64,000 nucleotides of DNA from assembly GCF_001021555.1 (NCBI RefSeq), contig NZ_LDCP01000003.1:1-64000 (forward strand), written 5' to 3'. Both the position numbers and the translations under genes were made by a program. This stretch comes from Aurantiacibacter marinus. GTDB taxonomy: Bacteria > Pseudomonadota > Alphaproteobacteria > Sphingomonadales > Sphingomonadaceae. Shown here in pieces: positions 9,355 to 18,384 of the stretch (its first letter is position 1; each line of letters starts with the position of its first letter). The notes beneath the pieces are model-generated. The model did not search any database. It saw only the letters and a program-made list of their open reading frames with translations, and was not told where the DNA came from.

Positions 9355-10364
9355 GCAATCTGGCGCGGCTGCGCACCGGGACGCTGCGCATACCCGTGTA
9401 GCCAGGCAGACTCGCTGTTGAAGCTCATCGTTGCGCGGTAATCGTAGGAAATATTCGCGGGCAGCAAGACATCCGTCGCGTTATCCAGCAAATAATGTTG
9501 CTGGCCGACACGGACAATCAGCACTGCATGATCGGCGTTGCGCACGAGATCGCGTGCAAGGGTCAGATACATCTGGCTCTCATCGAAGCCGAGCGCTTGC
9601 AGTATCTGGTACTTCAGGATCGCATAATCCTCGCAGTCACCGCGCCCGATAGCCAGGGTCTCTTCAGCTGTCGCCCAATAGTCGCGTGCGCCATATGTTG
9701 TATTGTCATCGGCATATTCGATGCGCTGATTGGCCCAGCGGTTCACTTGCGACAGAGTCTCTGTGCTGACGGTACCACCGGCCCCGAGCAATCTGTTTAC
9801 ACGCCCGCCGGAAAGTTCCTGTGACGAAACGCGCTGCCAGTCATCTGTAAACGGCGTCCGCCTGATCCGTACACGCGCACTGCCGAGAAAGTTATCGGCC
9901 GATGCGCCAGCAGCCACAATCGGCCTTACCACTGCAGTTCCGCTACCGGTTCGAACCGGACTGGAGGGTGTGATTGTAGGCACTTCGATTGACGCAAGAT
10001 TTAGCTGACATGCGCCCGCAATTGCCAAAGACCGGTGCAAAGCAGGGAATGCAGCGGGTGCCTGCTCAGCGGCAGCGTCCAGCCCGGACTGTTGCTGCCG
10101 GATCAGGTCCAGCGCGCTGGGCTGTCCACCAAGAATTGCGGCAGATTTGGCAGTGGCTGCAGTACTGGGCGCGCTTGCCGGTGCAGCGGGCACAAAGGCG
10201 CGCACCGGGCAGGAATAAGGACTGGCATGGGCGGAAGCCATGGGATTGGGTATGTCCAGGGCCTGGGCAGTCGAAGGCAGCAGACAGGCCGATGCGCATG
10301 CACCAAGCAGCAGCTTGGGCAGCGAAATGGCGTGGCGCAGCTTTGCTTTCCTGCTCGAGTTCAT
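9300..10364 (-). CDS. LapG-like periplasmic transglutaminase-type cysteine protease (BTLCP family)
   Basis: 354 residues with a signal peptide (hydrophobic stretch about residues 15-35). After an Ala/Pro-rich stretch of roughly 110 residues comes the bacterial transglutaminase-like cysteine protease domain. The likely triad is C244 (GRGDCEDYAI), H279 (NADHAVLIVR) and D294 (LLDNATD), with spacing close to that of Pseudomonas LapG. LapG cuts the N-terminal retention module of large adhesins and is held inactive by the c-di-GMP receptor LapD. Its position convergent to a type I exporter and adhesin fits release of that adhesin. LapD is not in this window. The unusually long region between signal peptide and protease domain is odd for the family. 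Confidence 0.85.
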   Translation of the reverse strand: MNSSRKAKLRHAISLPKLLLGACASACLLPSTAQALDIPNPMASAHASPYSCPVRAFVPAAPASAPSTAATAKSAAILGGQPSALDLIRQQQSGLDAAAEQAPAAFPALHRSLAIAGACQLNLASIEVPTITPSSPVRTGSGTAVVRPIVAAGASADNFLGSARVRIRRTPFTDDWQRVSSQELSGGRVNRLLGAGGTVSTETLSQVNRWANQRIEYADDNTTYGARDYWATAEETLAIGRGDCEDYAILKYQILQALGFDESQMYLTLARDLVRNADHAVLIVRVGQQHYLLDNATDVLLPANISYDYRATMSFNSESAWLHGYAQRPGAQPRQIAYRSDSAVSSALVTGLNR

Positions 10365-10538
10365 GGCGGCCAGATGGCCTGCGACTCGATAAAGTCCCGT
10401 CGCTGGAATTGGTTAACGGCAAAGTAGCCATTACGAAATTGCCTGTTAACAAGTGCTTAGAGATCCTTTGCCACGCATGTGTCTTGCCAGAAGCGCTTCG
10501 GAGTGCTTATCTTTTCGTCAAGAAGGGGGGTAGGTTCA

Positions 10539-11183
10539 TTGGCATTACTGGCGATAAAATCTCCCTATTTCAAAAAACTGCCACACTGGTGGCCCGTTTG
10601 CGCGTTTTTGGCAGCTTTTGTCCTCTTACCGTTGTTCGGCGGATATTTGGCTGGCCAGCGAAATTCGTCCGAAATGGCCTATGTGCAGCACTATCGCCTG
10701 GTGGACATCCCGCTTGCGCGGGGACCACATTTTGCGATCTCCACTCCTGCGGACGCTGTTTTGCAAGGCAGCCTTGATGACGCGGTTGATGAAACATTGG
10801 CAGACAATGAAGTCGGCGCAGATGCCGGCTCCGGCGGCCAGTCCGGTGCATCAGTCGCGAATGATGACGCTTTCGTTTTCGTTGCCGGCCGCCGTTTGCT
10901 GAACGTCGATTATGATCTGGGGGTGCAAGGCGCGCAATCAGGCGATCTTGAGGTCAACAAACCGGTCAATCTGAACGGCAGGCCGGCAGGCGTCCTGAAC
11001 GTGTCGATCGATCAGAACTCCCAGCTCCACCTGTCTTCTGCAGATCTCAGCCAATTGCTGCCGAATGCACTTTATGAACGGCTGAATGTAGACGGCGACT
11101 ACGTGGCCTTTGACACTTTGCGCACCAGCGGGATCGACATCAGTTATGATCCGGTCAGGGATACGCTCGCCATTAATCTGTAG
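10539..11183 (+). CDS. Hypothetical membrane-anchored protein
   Basis: About 214 residues from a TTG at 10539, chosen because AGAAGGGGGG lies eight bases upstream; a GTG at 10479 in the same frame would add 20 residues that do not look like coding sequence. The N-terminus has one hydrophobic helix (CAFLAAFVLLPLFGGYLAG), then an acidic, Ala/Gly-rich linker and a C-terminal region with NLNGRPAGVLNVSID and SSADLSQLLP, suggesting a small beta-rich periplasmic domain. I do not recognise the family. It is divergent from the LapG-like gene (174 bases between) and convergent with the aldehyde dehydrogenase, so it may be linked to the adhesin system. Confidence 0.7.
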   Translation: MALLAIKSPYFKKLPHWWPVCAFLAAFVLLPLFGGYLAGQRNSSEMAYVQHYRLVDIPLARGPHFAISTPADAVLQGSLDDAVDETLADNEVGADAGSGGQSGASVANDDAFVFVAGRRLLNVDYDLGVQGAQSGDLEVNKPVNLNGRPAGVLNVSIDQNSQLHLSSADLSQLLPNALYERLNVDGDYVAFDTLRTSGIDISYDPVRDTLAINL

Positions 11184-11214
11184 GTCGCACATTTTCAGGC
11201 GTAGGCCGATCCAT

Positions 11215-12771
11215 TCAATATTGCCCGTTGATACGGCGTATGCTCCCCGAACTTGCATCGCGAAGTGCGGAAGGCAGAAGACCCTGTGGCATATCCTGAT
11301 ATGAAACAGGGCGAAGAAAGCGGTCGATGGCCAAGGTGCCAACGGAGGTGCTCCGGCCATCGGATGTGGCAGGGAAGGGTCCGCCATGCACCATAGCATG
11401 CGTCACATCGACTCCGGTCGGCCAGCTGTTGGCGATGATCCTTCCGGCTATCTGTTCAAGCGCGGGCAACAATTTCGCCGCTTCTGCGTGGTCATCGCTA
11501 TTCATGTGCAAGGTTGCAGTAAGCTGTCCTTCCATCCCGGCCAGAATCGCCTTGACCTGTTCCATGGATTTGCACGTGACGATGATGGATACTGGACCGA
11601 AAATCTCGTTCGAATACGCCTCGTTCGCGGCAAAACTTTCGCCGTCGACCGTGTAAACCTGCGCGCGGCCGCAAGCGGTGGAACCTTCCTTGCCAGATCC
11701 AAGCAGCCTGGCGCCGGGCAAGGTGCTGAGCCGATCAACCCCTTCACCGAAGGACGATGCAATGCCGGAGGTCAGCATTGTCTGGGCAGGCACAGTGCCA
11801 AGTGATTTGGCGACTTCATCAAGAAATTGGCCGAGCGCAGGGCTCTCTACGGCCAGCACAATTCCCGGGTTGGTGCAGAACTGGCCTGCGCCCATCGATA
11901 GCGAACCGACGTAGGATCTGGCCAGTTCTTCTGCCCCCTCCGCCAACCGCGCCGGCATCAATACTACCGGGTTGACGCTGCTCATTTCAGCATAGACCGG
12001 GATTGGAACAGGCCGCTCGGCCGCGATTTTCATCAAGGCGAGACCTCCGCTACGCGATCCTGTAAAGCCGACAGCTGCAATGTGCGGATCACTGACCAGA
12101 GCAGCGCCGAGATCGTTCGACGTACCGTTGAGCAGCGAGAATACGCCTGCAGGCAGTCCGCATTCTGCCACGGCTGCACAGATCGCTCCGGCGACGAGCT
12201 CGGATGTGCCGGGATGGGCTGGATGGCCTTTAACAACAACGCAGCAGCCTGCCGCAAATGCCGCTGCCGTGTCGCCGCCAGCCACGGAAAAAGCGAGGGG
12301 GAAGTTGCTGGCCCCGAAGACCGCAACGGGGCCAAGCGGAACCATGCGCAGGCGCAGATCAGGCTTGGGCGGTGTGCGGCTTGCATCGGCATGGTCGATT
12401 CGCAACCGTTGCCATGAACCATGCTCCACCTCATCCGCGAACAAGCGCAGCTGGCCTACCGTACGCCCGCGCTCGCCATTCAGGCGGGCTTCGGGAAGGC
12501 CCGATTCACGCATGGCACGCTGGGTCAGATCATCCCCCAGCGCATCGATCTTGTCGGCGACAAGGCGCATGAAGGTGGCGCGTTGAGAAAGCGGTAGACT
12601 GGCGAAAGCGCGTTGCGCGTCAGCGGCAGCAGCGCAGGCATCAGCGATGTCATTTGCATCTGCTTCATGAAAGTCAGGTGCGATTTCCAATCCTGTCGCA
12701 GCTTCCCTGGCACGAAAGATTGTCTTGCCGCTGCGCCGTTCACCGGCCACAAAATTGGTTCCATCGAGCAT
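11215..12771 (-). CDS. xylA: 2-oxoglutarate semialdehyde (2,5-dioxovalerate) dehydrogenase
   Basis: 518 residues of the NAD(P)-dependent aldehyde dehydrogenase superfamily. The start at 12771 follows an AAGGA ribosome site; an in-frame opening extending upstream is only the antisense of the transporter gene. Seen: N156 in FGASNFPLAFS, the Rossmann motif GFTGSR, the general base E262 (YAEMSSVNP) and the nucleophile C299 (GAGQFCTNPG). These local signatures match the type III 2-oxoglutarate semialdehyde dehydrogenases. It would carry out the last Weimberg step, giving 2-oxoglutarate. It is divergent from the sugar transporter with a palindromic operator between them. The symbol follows Caulobacter usage (xylA there is this dehydrogenase, not xylose isomerase). 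Confidence 0.88.
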   Translation of the reverse strand: MLDGTNFVAGERRSGKTIFRAREAATGLEIAPDFHEADANDIADACAAAADAQRAFASLPLSQRATFMRLVADKIDALGDDLTQRAMRESGLPEARLNGERGRTVGQLRLFADEVEHGSWQRLRIDHADASRTPPKPDLRLRMVPLGPVAVFGASNFPLAFSVAGGDTAAAFAAGCCVVVKGHPAHPGTSELVAGAICAAVAECGLPAGVFSLLNGTSNDLGAALVSDPHIAAVGFTGSRSGGLALMKIAAERPVPIPVYAEMSSVNPVVLMPARLAEGAEELARSYVGSLSMGAGQFCTNPGIVLAVESPALGQFLDEVAKSLGTVPAQTMLTSGIASSFGEGVDRLSTLPGARLLGSGKEGSTACGRAQVYTVDGESFAANEAYSNEIFGPVSIIVTCKSMEQVKAILAGMEGQLTATLHMNSDDHAEAAKLLPALEQIAGRIIANSWPTGVDVTHAMVHGGPFPATSDGRSTSVGTLAIDRFLRPVSYQDMPQGLLPSALRDASSGSIRRINGQY

Positions 12772-12815
12772 AGTGTAGAGTCCTTCTTGATCTGTGTAGC
12801 GCGGAAAAAGCCTGC

Positions 12816-12856
12816 TTGCTTTACCGCAGAATTCCATCATAGGTAGCGCTACCATA
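12816..12856 (+). promoter_or_regulatory. XylR-type operator and candidate promoter between dehydrogenase and transporter genes
   Basis: The palindrome GGTAGCGCTACC (12842-12853) lies in the 123-base divergent region. On the + strand a TTGCTT (12816-12821) and ATAGGT (12839-12844) are 17 bases apart, so the operator overlaps the possible -10 of the transporter promoter. It could also control the divergent dehydrogenase gene. Confidence 0.75.
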
Positions 12857-12894
12857 CAAGAGCCGCGATGCAAGCGGGTTGGCGGGAGAGAGTG

Positions 12895-14310
12895 ATGGAC
12901 AAGATGCAGGCAGTCGAGGACGGCAGCACCAATATGGCGCTGATCACCGCCATCGTGGCAGTAGCCACGATCGGCGGATTTCTGTTCGGGTTTGACAGTG
13001 GTGTTATCAACGGAACAGTCGATGGATTGCGCATCGCCTTTGATTCCGACGATGTGGGCACAGGCTTCAATGTGGCGTCCATGTTGCTGGGCTGCGCTGT
13101 CGGCGCCTTCGTTGCGGGCCGATTGTCCGATGTCTTGGGCCGCAAGAACACGCTGCTGATCGCCGCTGCGTTCTTCATTATCAGTGCGTTCGGTTCCGGT
13201 ATTGCCGGAAGCTCTGCCGAGTTTGTGATCTACCGCATTATCGGCGGCCTTGCGGTTGGCGCGGCAAGCGTGCTGGCGCCAGCTTACATCAGCGAAGTCA
13301 CACCTGCACATATGCGCGGGCGGCTTTCAAGCATCCAGCAGGTGATGATTATCATCGGGCTGACGGCTGCTTTCCTGTCCAACTATCTGCTGGCACAATA
13401 TGCCGGATCATCTGTGGATGCAGCTTGGCTGGGCTACGAAGCCTGGCGCTGGATGTTCTGGATGGAACTGATCCCGGCGACGATCTTCTTGGTGGCGCTG
13501 CTGGCTATTCCGGAAAGCCCTCGTTTTTTGGTCACCAAAGGCCGCATCAATGATGCAAACCGGGTGCTTGAAAGATTGTTCGGCAAAGCTTTTGCAGACC
13601 GCAAGGTCACTGAAATCGAAACTTCGATCGCCAATGACCATGCGCCGCGATTGTCGGACTTGATTGACAACGGCAGTGGCCGTCTGCGCCGTATCGTTTG
13701 GGTTGGAATTGGACTGGCGGTGTTCCAGCAGCTCGTCGGTATCAACGTGGTCTTCTACTACGGCGCTGTGCTGTGGCAGGCGGTCGGCTTCAGCGAAGCG
13801 GACGCCTTGAAGATCAATATACTCAGCGGAACGATCTCTATTGCAGCATGTCTCGCAGCTATCGCGCTGATCGACCGTATCGGCCGCAAGCCGCTGCTGA
13901 TGATCGGTTCCATCGGCATGGCGGTGACGCTGGCCGCGATGGCTTTCGCTTTCATGAGCGGTTCGCTGGTCGATGGCCAGCTTGTGCTGTCTGACGGAGC
14001 GGGCGTGATCGCTCTGGTTGCGGCCAATGCCTATGTCGCGCTGTTCAACTTCAGCTGGGGCCCGGTCATGTGGGTCATGCTGGGGGAAATGTTCCCCAAC
14101 CAGATCCGCGGGTCTGGCCTGGCGGTCAGCGGGTTCGCCCAATGGACTGCCAATTTCGGGATCACGATGACCTTCCCGATCATGCTGGGGACCATCGGGC
14201 TAACGGGCGCTTACGGCTTCTACGCTCTCAGCGCGGCCATTTCCGTGATCTTTGTATGGCTCATGGTTCGTGAAACCAAGGGCCGCGAGCTGGAGGATAT
14301 GGAAGGCTGA
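12895..14310 (+). CDS. MFS sugar porter (xylose/glucose : proton symporter type)
   Basis: 471 residues with about 12 membrane helices. ATG 12895 is preceded by GGGAGAGA; an upstream in-frame ATG (12868) has no ribosome site. Sugar-porter signatures are visible: GRLSDVLGRKN after helix 2, PESPRFLVTKGR before the central loop, QQLVGINVVFYYG in helix 7, DRIGRKPL in the second half, and PVMWVMLGEMFPNQIRGSG. The last residues RETKGRELEDME are the usual family ending. It should bring xylose (or a related monosaccharide) across the inner membrane. It heads a + strand run with two halogenase-like genes. Confidence 0.93.
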   Translation: MDKMQAVEDGSTNMALITAIVAVATIGGFLFGFDSGVINGTVDGLRIAFDSDDVGTGFNVASMLLGCAVGAFVAGRLSDVLGRKNTLLIAAAFFIISAFGSGIAGSSAEFVIYRIIGGLAVGAASVLAPAYISEVTPAHMRGRLSSIQQVMIIIGLTAAFLSNYLLAQYAGSSVDAAWLGYEAWRWMFWMELIPATIFLVALLAIPESPRFLVTKGRINDANRVLERLFGKAFADRKVTEIETSIANDHAPRLSDLIDNGSGRLRRIVWVGIGLAVFQQLVGINVVFYYGAVLWQAVGFSEADALKINILSGTISIAACLAAIALIDRIGRKPLLMIGSIGMAVTLAAMAFAFMSGSLVDGQLVLSDGAGVIALVAANAYVALFNFSWGPVMWVMLGEMFPNQIRGSGLAVSGFAQWTANFGITMTFPIMLGTIGLTGAYGFYALSAAISVIFVWLMVRETKGRELEDMEG

Positions 14311-14360
14311 TGCAGCCGCTGTTTGTCGCTTCTGTTCCACTGGTTTAACCGGGTCTGAGG

Positions 14361-15884
14361 ATGCCGCAACCCGACCAGAAACGCTGCCGTGTGGTCGTCC
14401 TTGGAGGCGGTACGGCTGGTTGGATGACTGCCGCAGGTCTGGCAAAACTGCTGCCCGATCTGGCGAGCGTTGATCTGGTCGAAAGCGAAGATATCGGCAT
14501 CGTTGGCGTGGGGGAGGCGACCTTGCCGCACATTCGCGGCTTTGTGGAACGGCTGGGCATAGACGAAGCCGCGTTCATGAAGGCCACCCATGCTACCTAC
14601 AAGCTGGGTATCGACTTCCGCGATTTCGGCGCGATCGGGACAAGCTATATCCACCCGTTTGGCAGCTTTGGTGAAGAAGTGGCTGGCGTGGGGTTTCATC
14701 ATTGGTGGCTGGAATTGCAGCGGCAAGGTCTTGCCGCAGAATTAGGGCAATTCTCTCTTGCGGTTGCAGCCGCAAAGGCCAATCGCTTTGCTCCGCCAGC
14801 ACAGGATACCTCACTCGCATCCACTTATGGCTACGCTTACCAGTTCGATGCGACGCTGTTTGGCCCGTTCATGCGCGATTTTGGAACCGGTTTGGGCGTT
14901 ACCCGCCATGAAGGGCGTGTTACCCGGGTTGAACGTGATGCTGAAACGGGCAATGTCACAGCTCTGTTGCTGGAAGACGGGCGGCGGATCGAAGGGGATC
15001 TGTTTGTCGACTGCTCCGGTTTCCGCTCTATCCTTCTGGGACAGGAGCTGGAGGAGGACTGGGAAGACTGGACGCATTGGCTGCCGTGCGATCGTGCAGC
15101 GGCCATGCCCTGTACCCATTTCACGCCTGACATCAGGCCCTACACCACAGCAACTGCGATGCCCGCCGGCTGGCGCTGGCAAATCCCGCTGCAACATCGC
15201 ATGGGCAATGGTTATGTATTCTCCAGCGCCTTCCTCAGCGAAGCTGATGCCTGCGATGCCATTCGGAATGCTGCCGAAGGAGAACCACTGGCAGAGCCCC
15301 GCATCCTGCGCTTCCGGCCCGGTCGCAGATCACGTTCGTGGAGCCACAACGTGATAGGCGTCGGCCTTGCCAGCGGCTTTCTCGAACCGCTGGAATCGAC
15401 ATCCATATACCTGGCGCAGATGGCGATCACATATCTGATCGAACTGTTCCCGGAAGGCGGCGAGATTGACCCGCGCGACCGCGATGAATTCAACCGGCTG
15501 GTTGATATGGAATATGACCGGGTGCGTGATTTCCTGATCCTGCATTATCACGCGACCACCCGCGATGATTCCGACTTCTGGAACCATGTGCGCACAATGA
15601 CCGTGCCTGACAGTCTGTCCGAAAAGATGGAGCTTTGGCGGAAAGCTGGCCGGATTGAGAAATATTCCGACGGGTTGTTCTACGACGCGAGTTGGATTGC
15701 GGTATATCTGGGGCAGGGCGTTTTTCCGGAAACGCATGACGCGCGCGCAGCCATGGCTGACCCGGCGCGGGTCAAAGCCGCACTGGACCGGTTACAGCAG
15801 GCCATCTCAGCACATGTGGACAGCATGCCCGGTCACGTCGATTACCTTCGCGCAGAAAGCGCGCGGCTGGCAGAACAGATGTGA
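14361..15884 (+). CDS. Flavin-dependent tryptophan halogenase family protein
   Basis: 507 residues. N-terminal FAD-binding GGGTAGWM (residues 15-22), the halogenase lysine K81 (ATYKLGIDF), the signature WRWQIP (271-276) and EPLESTSIY are all present, so the catalytic set of tryptophan halogenases is intact. Known members use reduced FAD to make hypochlorous or hypobromous acid that reaches substrate through the lysine. The real substrate here is unknown; tryptophan specificity should not be assumed. It lies 50 bases after the sugar porter and its stop overlaps the next gene. Relatives of this family recur next to TonB receptors in carbohydrate loci of Caulobacter and Xanthomonas, so a link with uptake or sensing is likely. 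Confidence 0.9.
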   Translation: MPQPDQKRCRVVVLGGGTAGWMTAAGLAKLLPDLASVDLVESEDIGIVGVGEATLPHIRGFVERLGIDEAAFMKATHATYKLGIDFRDFGAIGTSYIHPFGSFGEEVAGVGFHHWWLELQRQGLAAELGQFSLAVAAAKANRFAPPAQDTSLASTYGYAYQFDATLFGPFMRDFGTGLGVTRHEGRVTRVERDAETGNVTALLLEDGRRIEGDLFVDCSGFRSILLGQELEEDWEDWTHWLPCDRAAAMPCTHFTPDIRPYTTATAMPAGWRWQIPLQHRMGNGYVFSSAFLSEADACDAIRNAAEGEPLAEPRILRFRPGRRSRSWSHNVIGVGLASGFLEPLESTSIYLAQMAITYLIELFPEGGEIDPRDRDEFNRLVDMEYDRVRDFLILHYHATTRDDSDFWNHVRTMTVPDSLSEKMELWRKAGRIEKYSDGLFYDASWIAVYLGQGVFPETHDARAAMADPARVKAALDRLQQAISAHVDSMPGHVDYLRAESARLAEQM

Positions 15885-17371
15885 GCGCGGCCCGCGAACC
15901 CTTGCGGCGCGTTGTTGTGGTTGGCGCCGGTCAAACTGGCGTGTTGGCTGCGATAGGCGTGAAACGCGCCTTGCCAGCGTGTCAGGTGATTGTGGTGGCA
16001 GTGGCTCCGGACCCCGCAGCTTTTGCCGACCACGCCGCTACTGCGTTGCCGTTCACCAATCGCCTGCATGACCGGCTTGGCATCACAGAAGAATCCCTCC
16101 TGCTGAAAGCTGGCGCAAGCCACCGCCTTATCGCGCATATGATCGGCTGGGGTGCGCCGCAATCGGATGGGCAGGCGCAGCACGGTGCTGTGCCATACGG
16201 CGCAACTTTGGAGCATGCGCTGATGACGCGCTTTGCCAATGATTGGGGTGGCGGGTCGAAGAATTCAGGCGGCGAGAATACGTCGGCGGGTTCGCTGGCG
16301 CAATTGCTGGCGGAGGCCGGGCGGTTCTGCGTTCCGCCGGGCAATCAGCCCAGCCCGGTGGACGATGTGGATTACGCCTTGCGCTGGAATCCGCCTGCTT
16401 ACCGAGACTTGCTGATTGGCTTGGCCCGGCAGCTTGGCGTGGATCATGTGCAAGGCGACATCGCCACAATAGCGCCCGACGATGCAGGTGGCATCGCCGC
16501 CATCCAGATTGCCGGAGCAGGCAGGCTGGAGGCTGATCTGTTCATAGATTGCAGCGGCACTGGCGCACGCCTTCTGGCGGCCTTGCGGCAGACGGAGCAG
16601 CAGGATTGGGGCAATTATCTGCCCCTTCGCCGTATAATTGTCGCCCAGCCGGGACTGGCGATGCTGGCGCTGGAAGACCGTTTCACGATGCTTCCCGAAG
16701 GCTGGCTGTGCGAGTTTGCCGGACGCGACGGGCTGCAGGTGACGCTTGGCTCGTCCGGACAGGTCAGTGACAATGCAGCAGTGCAGGCTTTGGGAGGAGC
16801 CGCAATCGCATCAATCCCGCTTATGCCGGGGCGCGTGGTCGAACCGTGGGCCGGCAATGTCGTAGCCTTGGGGGACGCAGCGGCGCGCTTCGAACCGCTC
16901 GGCTTCCTCAATCTTGACCTTGCTCACCGCCAGCTAGGCCTGCTGCTGGAAATGTTGCCGGGACGCCAGATCGAACCGCTTGAAAGGCGCGAATACAACC
17001 GCCGCTCCGGGCTGATGATGGATGCCGTTCGCGATACACTCGGCATGCATTACGCGGCCCCGCAGGCGACCAATGTATTTGGCAAAATGCGCCGGTCAGA
17101 CCGGCTTTCCTTGGCCATAGATCAGTTTACACGGAGAGGGCGCTTGCCGTTCTGGGAAGAGGCCCCGTTGTTGGGTCAGGAGTATATGGCTTTGCTGGGT
17201 GCACTGGGCTTTGTGCGCGGTATCACCCCGCAGTCTCGTTCAACGGGGCAGCGCGAGGCGGACGAAGCCGGGCGCGCTTTTTCAGCCAAAGCTCAGGCGG
17301 CCTTGCAGTTCGCTCCGCCATATGCCGATTTCATGGGCGCTGTATTGCAGCAGGCAGGGCCGCCCCGCTAA
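15881..17371 (+). CDS. Halogenase-like flavoprotein lacking the halogenase catalytic motifs
   Basis: 496 residues starting at a GTG that overlaps the previous stop (GTGA). It has the same fold marks as its neighbour: FAD motif VVVGAGQTG (residues 12-20), DLFIDCSGTGARLL, and an FAD-binding C-terminal half (GDAAARFEPLGFLNLDLAHRQ). However the lysine region reads ASHRL, with arginine in place of the lysine, and the WxWxIP signature is replaced by GWLCEFAG. It is therefore unlikely to halogenate. It could be a partner subunit of the upstream enzyme or a different flavin oxidoreductase. It is intact, with no frameshift, which argues for a retained function. It converges on the cupin-like gene with a four-base overlap. 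Confidence 0.8.
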   Translation: MSAAREPLRRVVVVGAGQTGVLAAIGVKRALPACQVIVVAVAPDPAAFADHAATALPFTNRLHDRLGITEESLLLKAGASHRLIAHMIGWGAPQSDGQAQHGAVPYGATLEHALMTRFANDWGGGSKNSGGENTSAGSLAQLLAEAGRFCVPPGNQPSPVDDVDYALRWNPPAYRDLLIGLARQLGVDHVQGDIATIAPDDAGGIAAIQIAGAGRLEADLFIDCSGTGARLLAALRQTEQQDWGNYLPLRRIIVAQPGLAMLALEDRFTMLPEGWLCEFAGRDGLQVTLGSSGQVSDNAAVQALGGAAIASIPLMPGRVVEPWAGNVVALGDAAARFEPLGFLNLDLAHRQLGLLLEMLPGRQIEPLERREYNRRSGLMMDAVRDTLGMHYAAPQATNVFGKMRRSDRLSLAIDQFTRRGRLPFWEEAPLLGQEYMALLGALGFVRGITPQSRSTGQREADEAGRAFSAKAQAALQFAPPYADFMGAVLQQAGPPR

Positions 17372-18384
17372 CCCAGCGCACCACGGATCATCCCGAGCAT
17401 CTTCGCAAACAGCCCGGGTTCGGGCGGGCCGAGGATGCCTTTTGCGTGGGGCGGCAGATGCGCGGCTGGATCGCCATTGTCTTCAAACACATAATAATCC
17501 AGCATGCCCCGCCAGACGTCGCGTTTGACTGGCGGCAAATGGCGATAGGCAGCAATCGCGTGCAGCAACGCATCGTAGGGGCCCGCGATGCCTTCCGGCT
17601 CTTCGTCGTTCCACCAGTAATTCACCAGAATGCTGACCGGCTCCAGTGATTCCACGCCGTGCCACCAGCAATAAGGAATGTAGATCGCATCGCCCGGTTC
17701 GAGCACAGCCTGCTGCGCGCTTTGCCATGCATCCGCAAATCTTGGATATTTGGCGAGGTCCGGTGCCAATGGATCAACCATGCTGACAGGCGTTCCCGCT
17801 GGCGTAAGTTCAAACGGACCAGGATAGAGATTGGCGATCTGGTTAGGCGGGAAAAGCGTGAAGCGCCTGCGCCCGGCAACGCAGCACGCGATATTTTCTT
17901 TCACATCATAATGTGGGGCGACACGGATACGATTACCGATCCAGATACGCGGCGGCACCGACGGGAGCAGGTCAAGCCGGTTCTCCCGCGCGAATGCGGG
18001 CATGATTTCGGCGATATTTTCGGACTGCACTGCCAGACCGGGCGCATCAGGCATATCGCGCGCCTTCAGCAGATCGGCGAGGAACATTTCCAGATGGCCC
18101 GTACCCTTGACGAAGTTCAGACCGCTGACGTCATCGTTGTAGAAGAAGCGTCCGTGCGCTCCAGGCTTGGTTGCAATGGCAGCAACGGGCCGGGGAACGC
18201 GTTCTCGCGTCATGTATCCGATAATTTCTGCGTCGCCCTGGTTGGCCATCCCGACTGCTGGCCAATCCGCCACAAGTCCGCGCAAGATCGCAGGCCGCCC
18301 TTGTTCCCGGAGCGCTGCAAAGGCTTTGGGCGTGACTGGGCCTTCGAAATCCTCGATCGCAACGGGCGGTGGAAGGGTGGTCAT
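17368..18384 (-). CDS. JmjC-like cupin (Cupin_8) protein, possible Fe(II)/2-oxoglutarate dioxygenase
   Basis: 338 residues. The metal-binding motif is complete: H158 and D160 (APHYDVKEN) and H242 (CWWHGVESL), inside the typical sequence GRRRFTLFPP and GDAIYIPYCWWH. Such cupin_8/JmjC-like proteins hydroxylate proteins or small molecules in known cases. A signal peptide is absent, so it should act in the cytoplasm. It is the last gene of a - strand run; its start overlaps the stop of the preceding halogenase gene (ATGA), so the two are translationally coupled. A paralogue sits at 36000-37010, also in this locus. The actual substrate cannot be told. Confidence 0.85.
   Translation of the reverse strand: MTTLPPPVAIEDFEGPVTPKAFAALREQGRPAILRGLVADWPAVGMANQGDAEIIGYMTRERVPRPVAAIATKPGAHGRFFYNDDVSGLNFVKGTGHLEMFLADLLKARDMPDAPGLAVQSENIAEIMPAFARENRLDLLPSVPPRIWIGNRIRVAPHYDVKENIACCVAGRRRFTLFPPNQIANLYPGPFELTPAGTPVSMVDPLAPDLAKYPRFADAWQSAQQAVLEPGDAIYIPYCWWHGVESLEPVSILVNYWWNDEEPEGIAGPYDALLHAIAAYRHLPPVKRDVWRGMLDYYVFEDNGDPAAHLPPHAKGILGPPEPGLFAKMLGMIRGALG

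Noticed and set aside
11215-13311. A 698-codon open frame on the - strand extending the aldehyde dehydrogenase upstream
   Set aside because: The extra 180 codons are the antisense of the MFS gene and cross the divergent operator; ATG 12771 with AAGGA is the sensible start.
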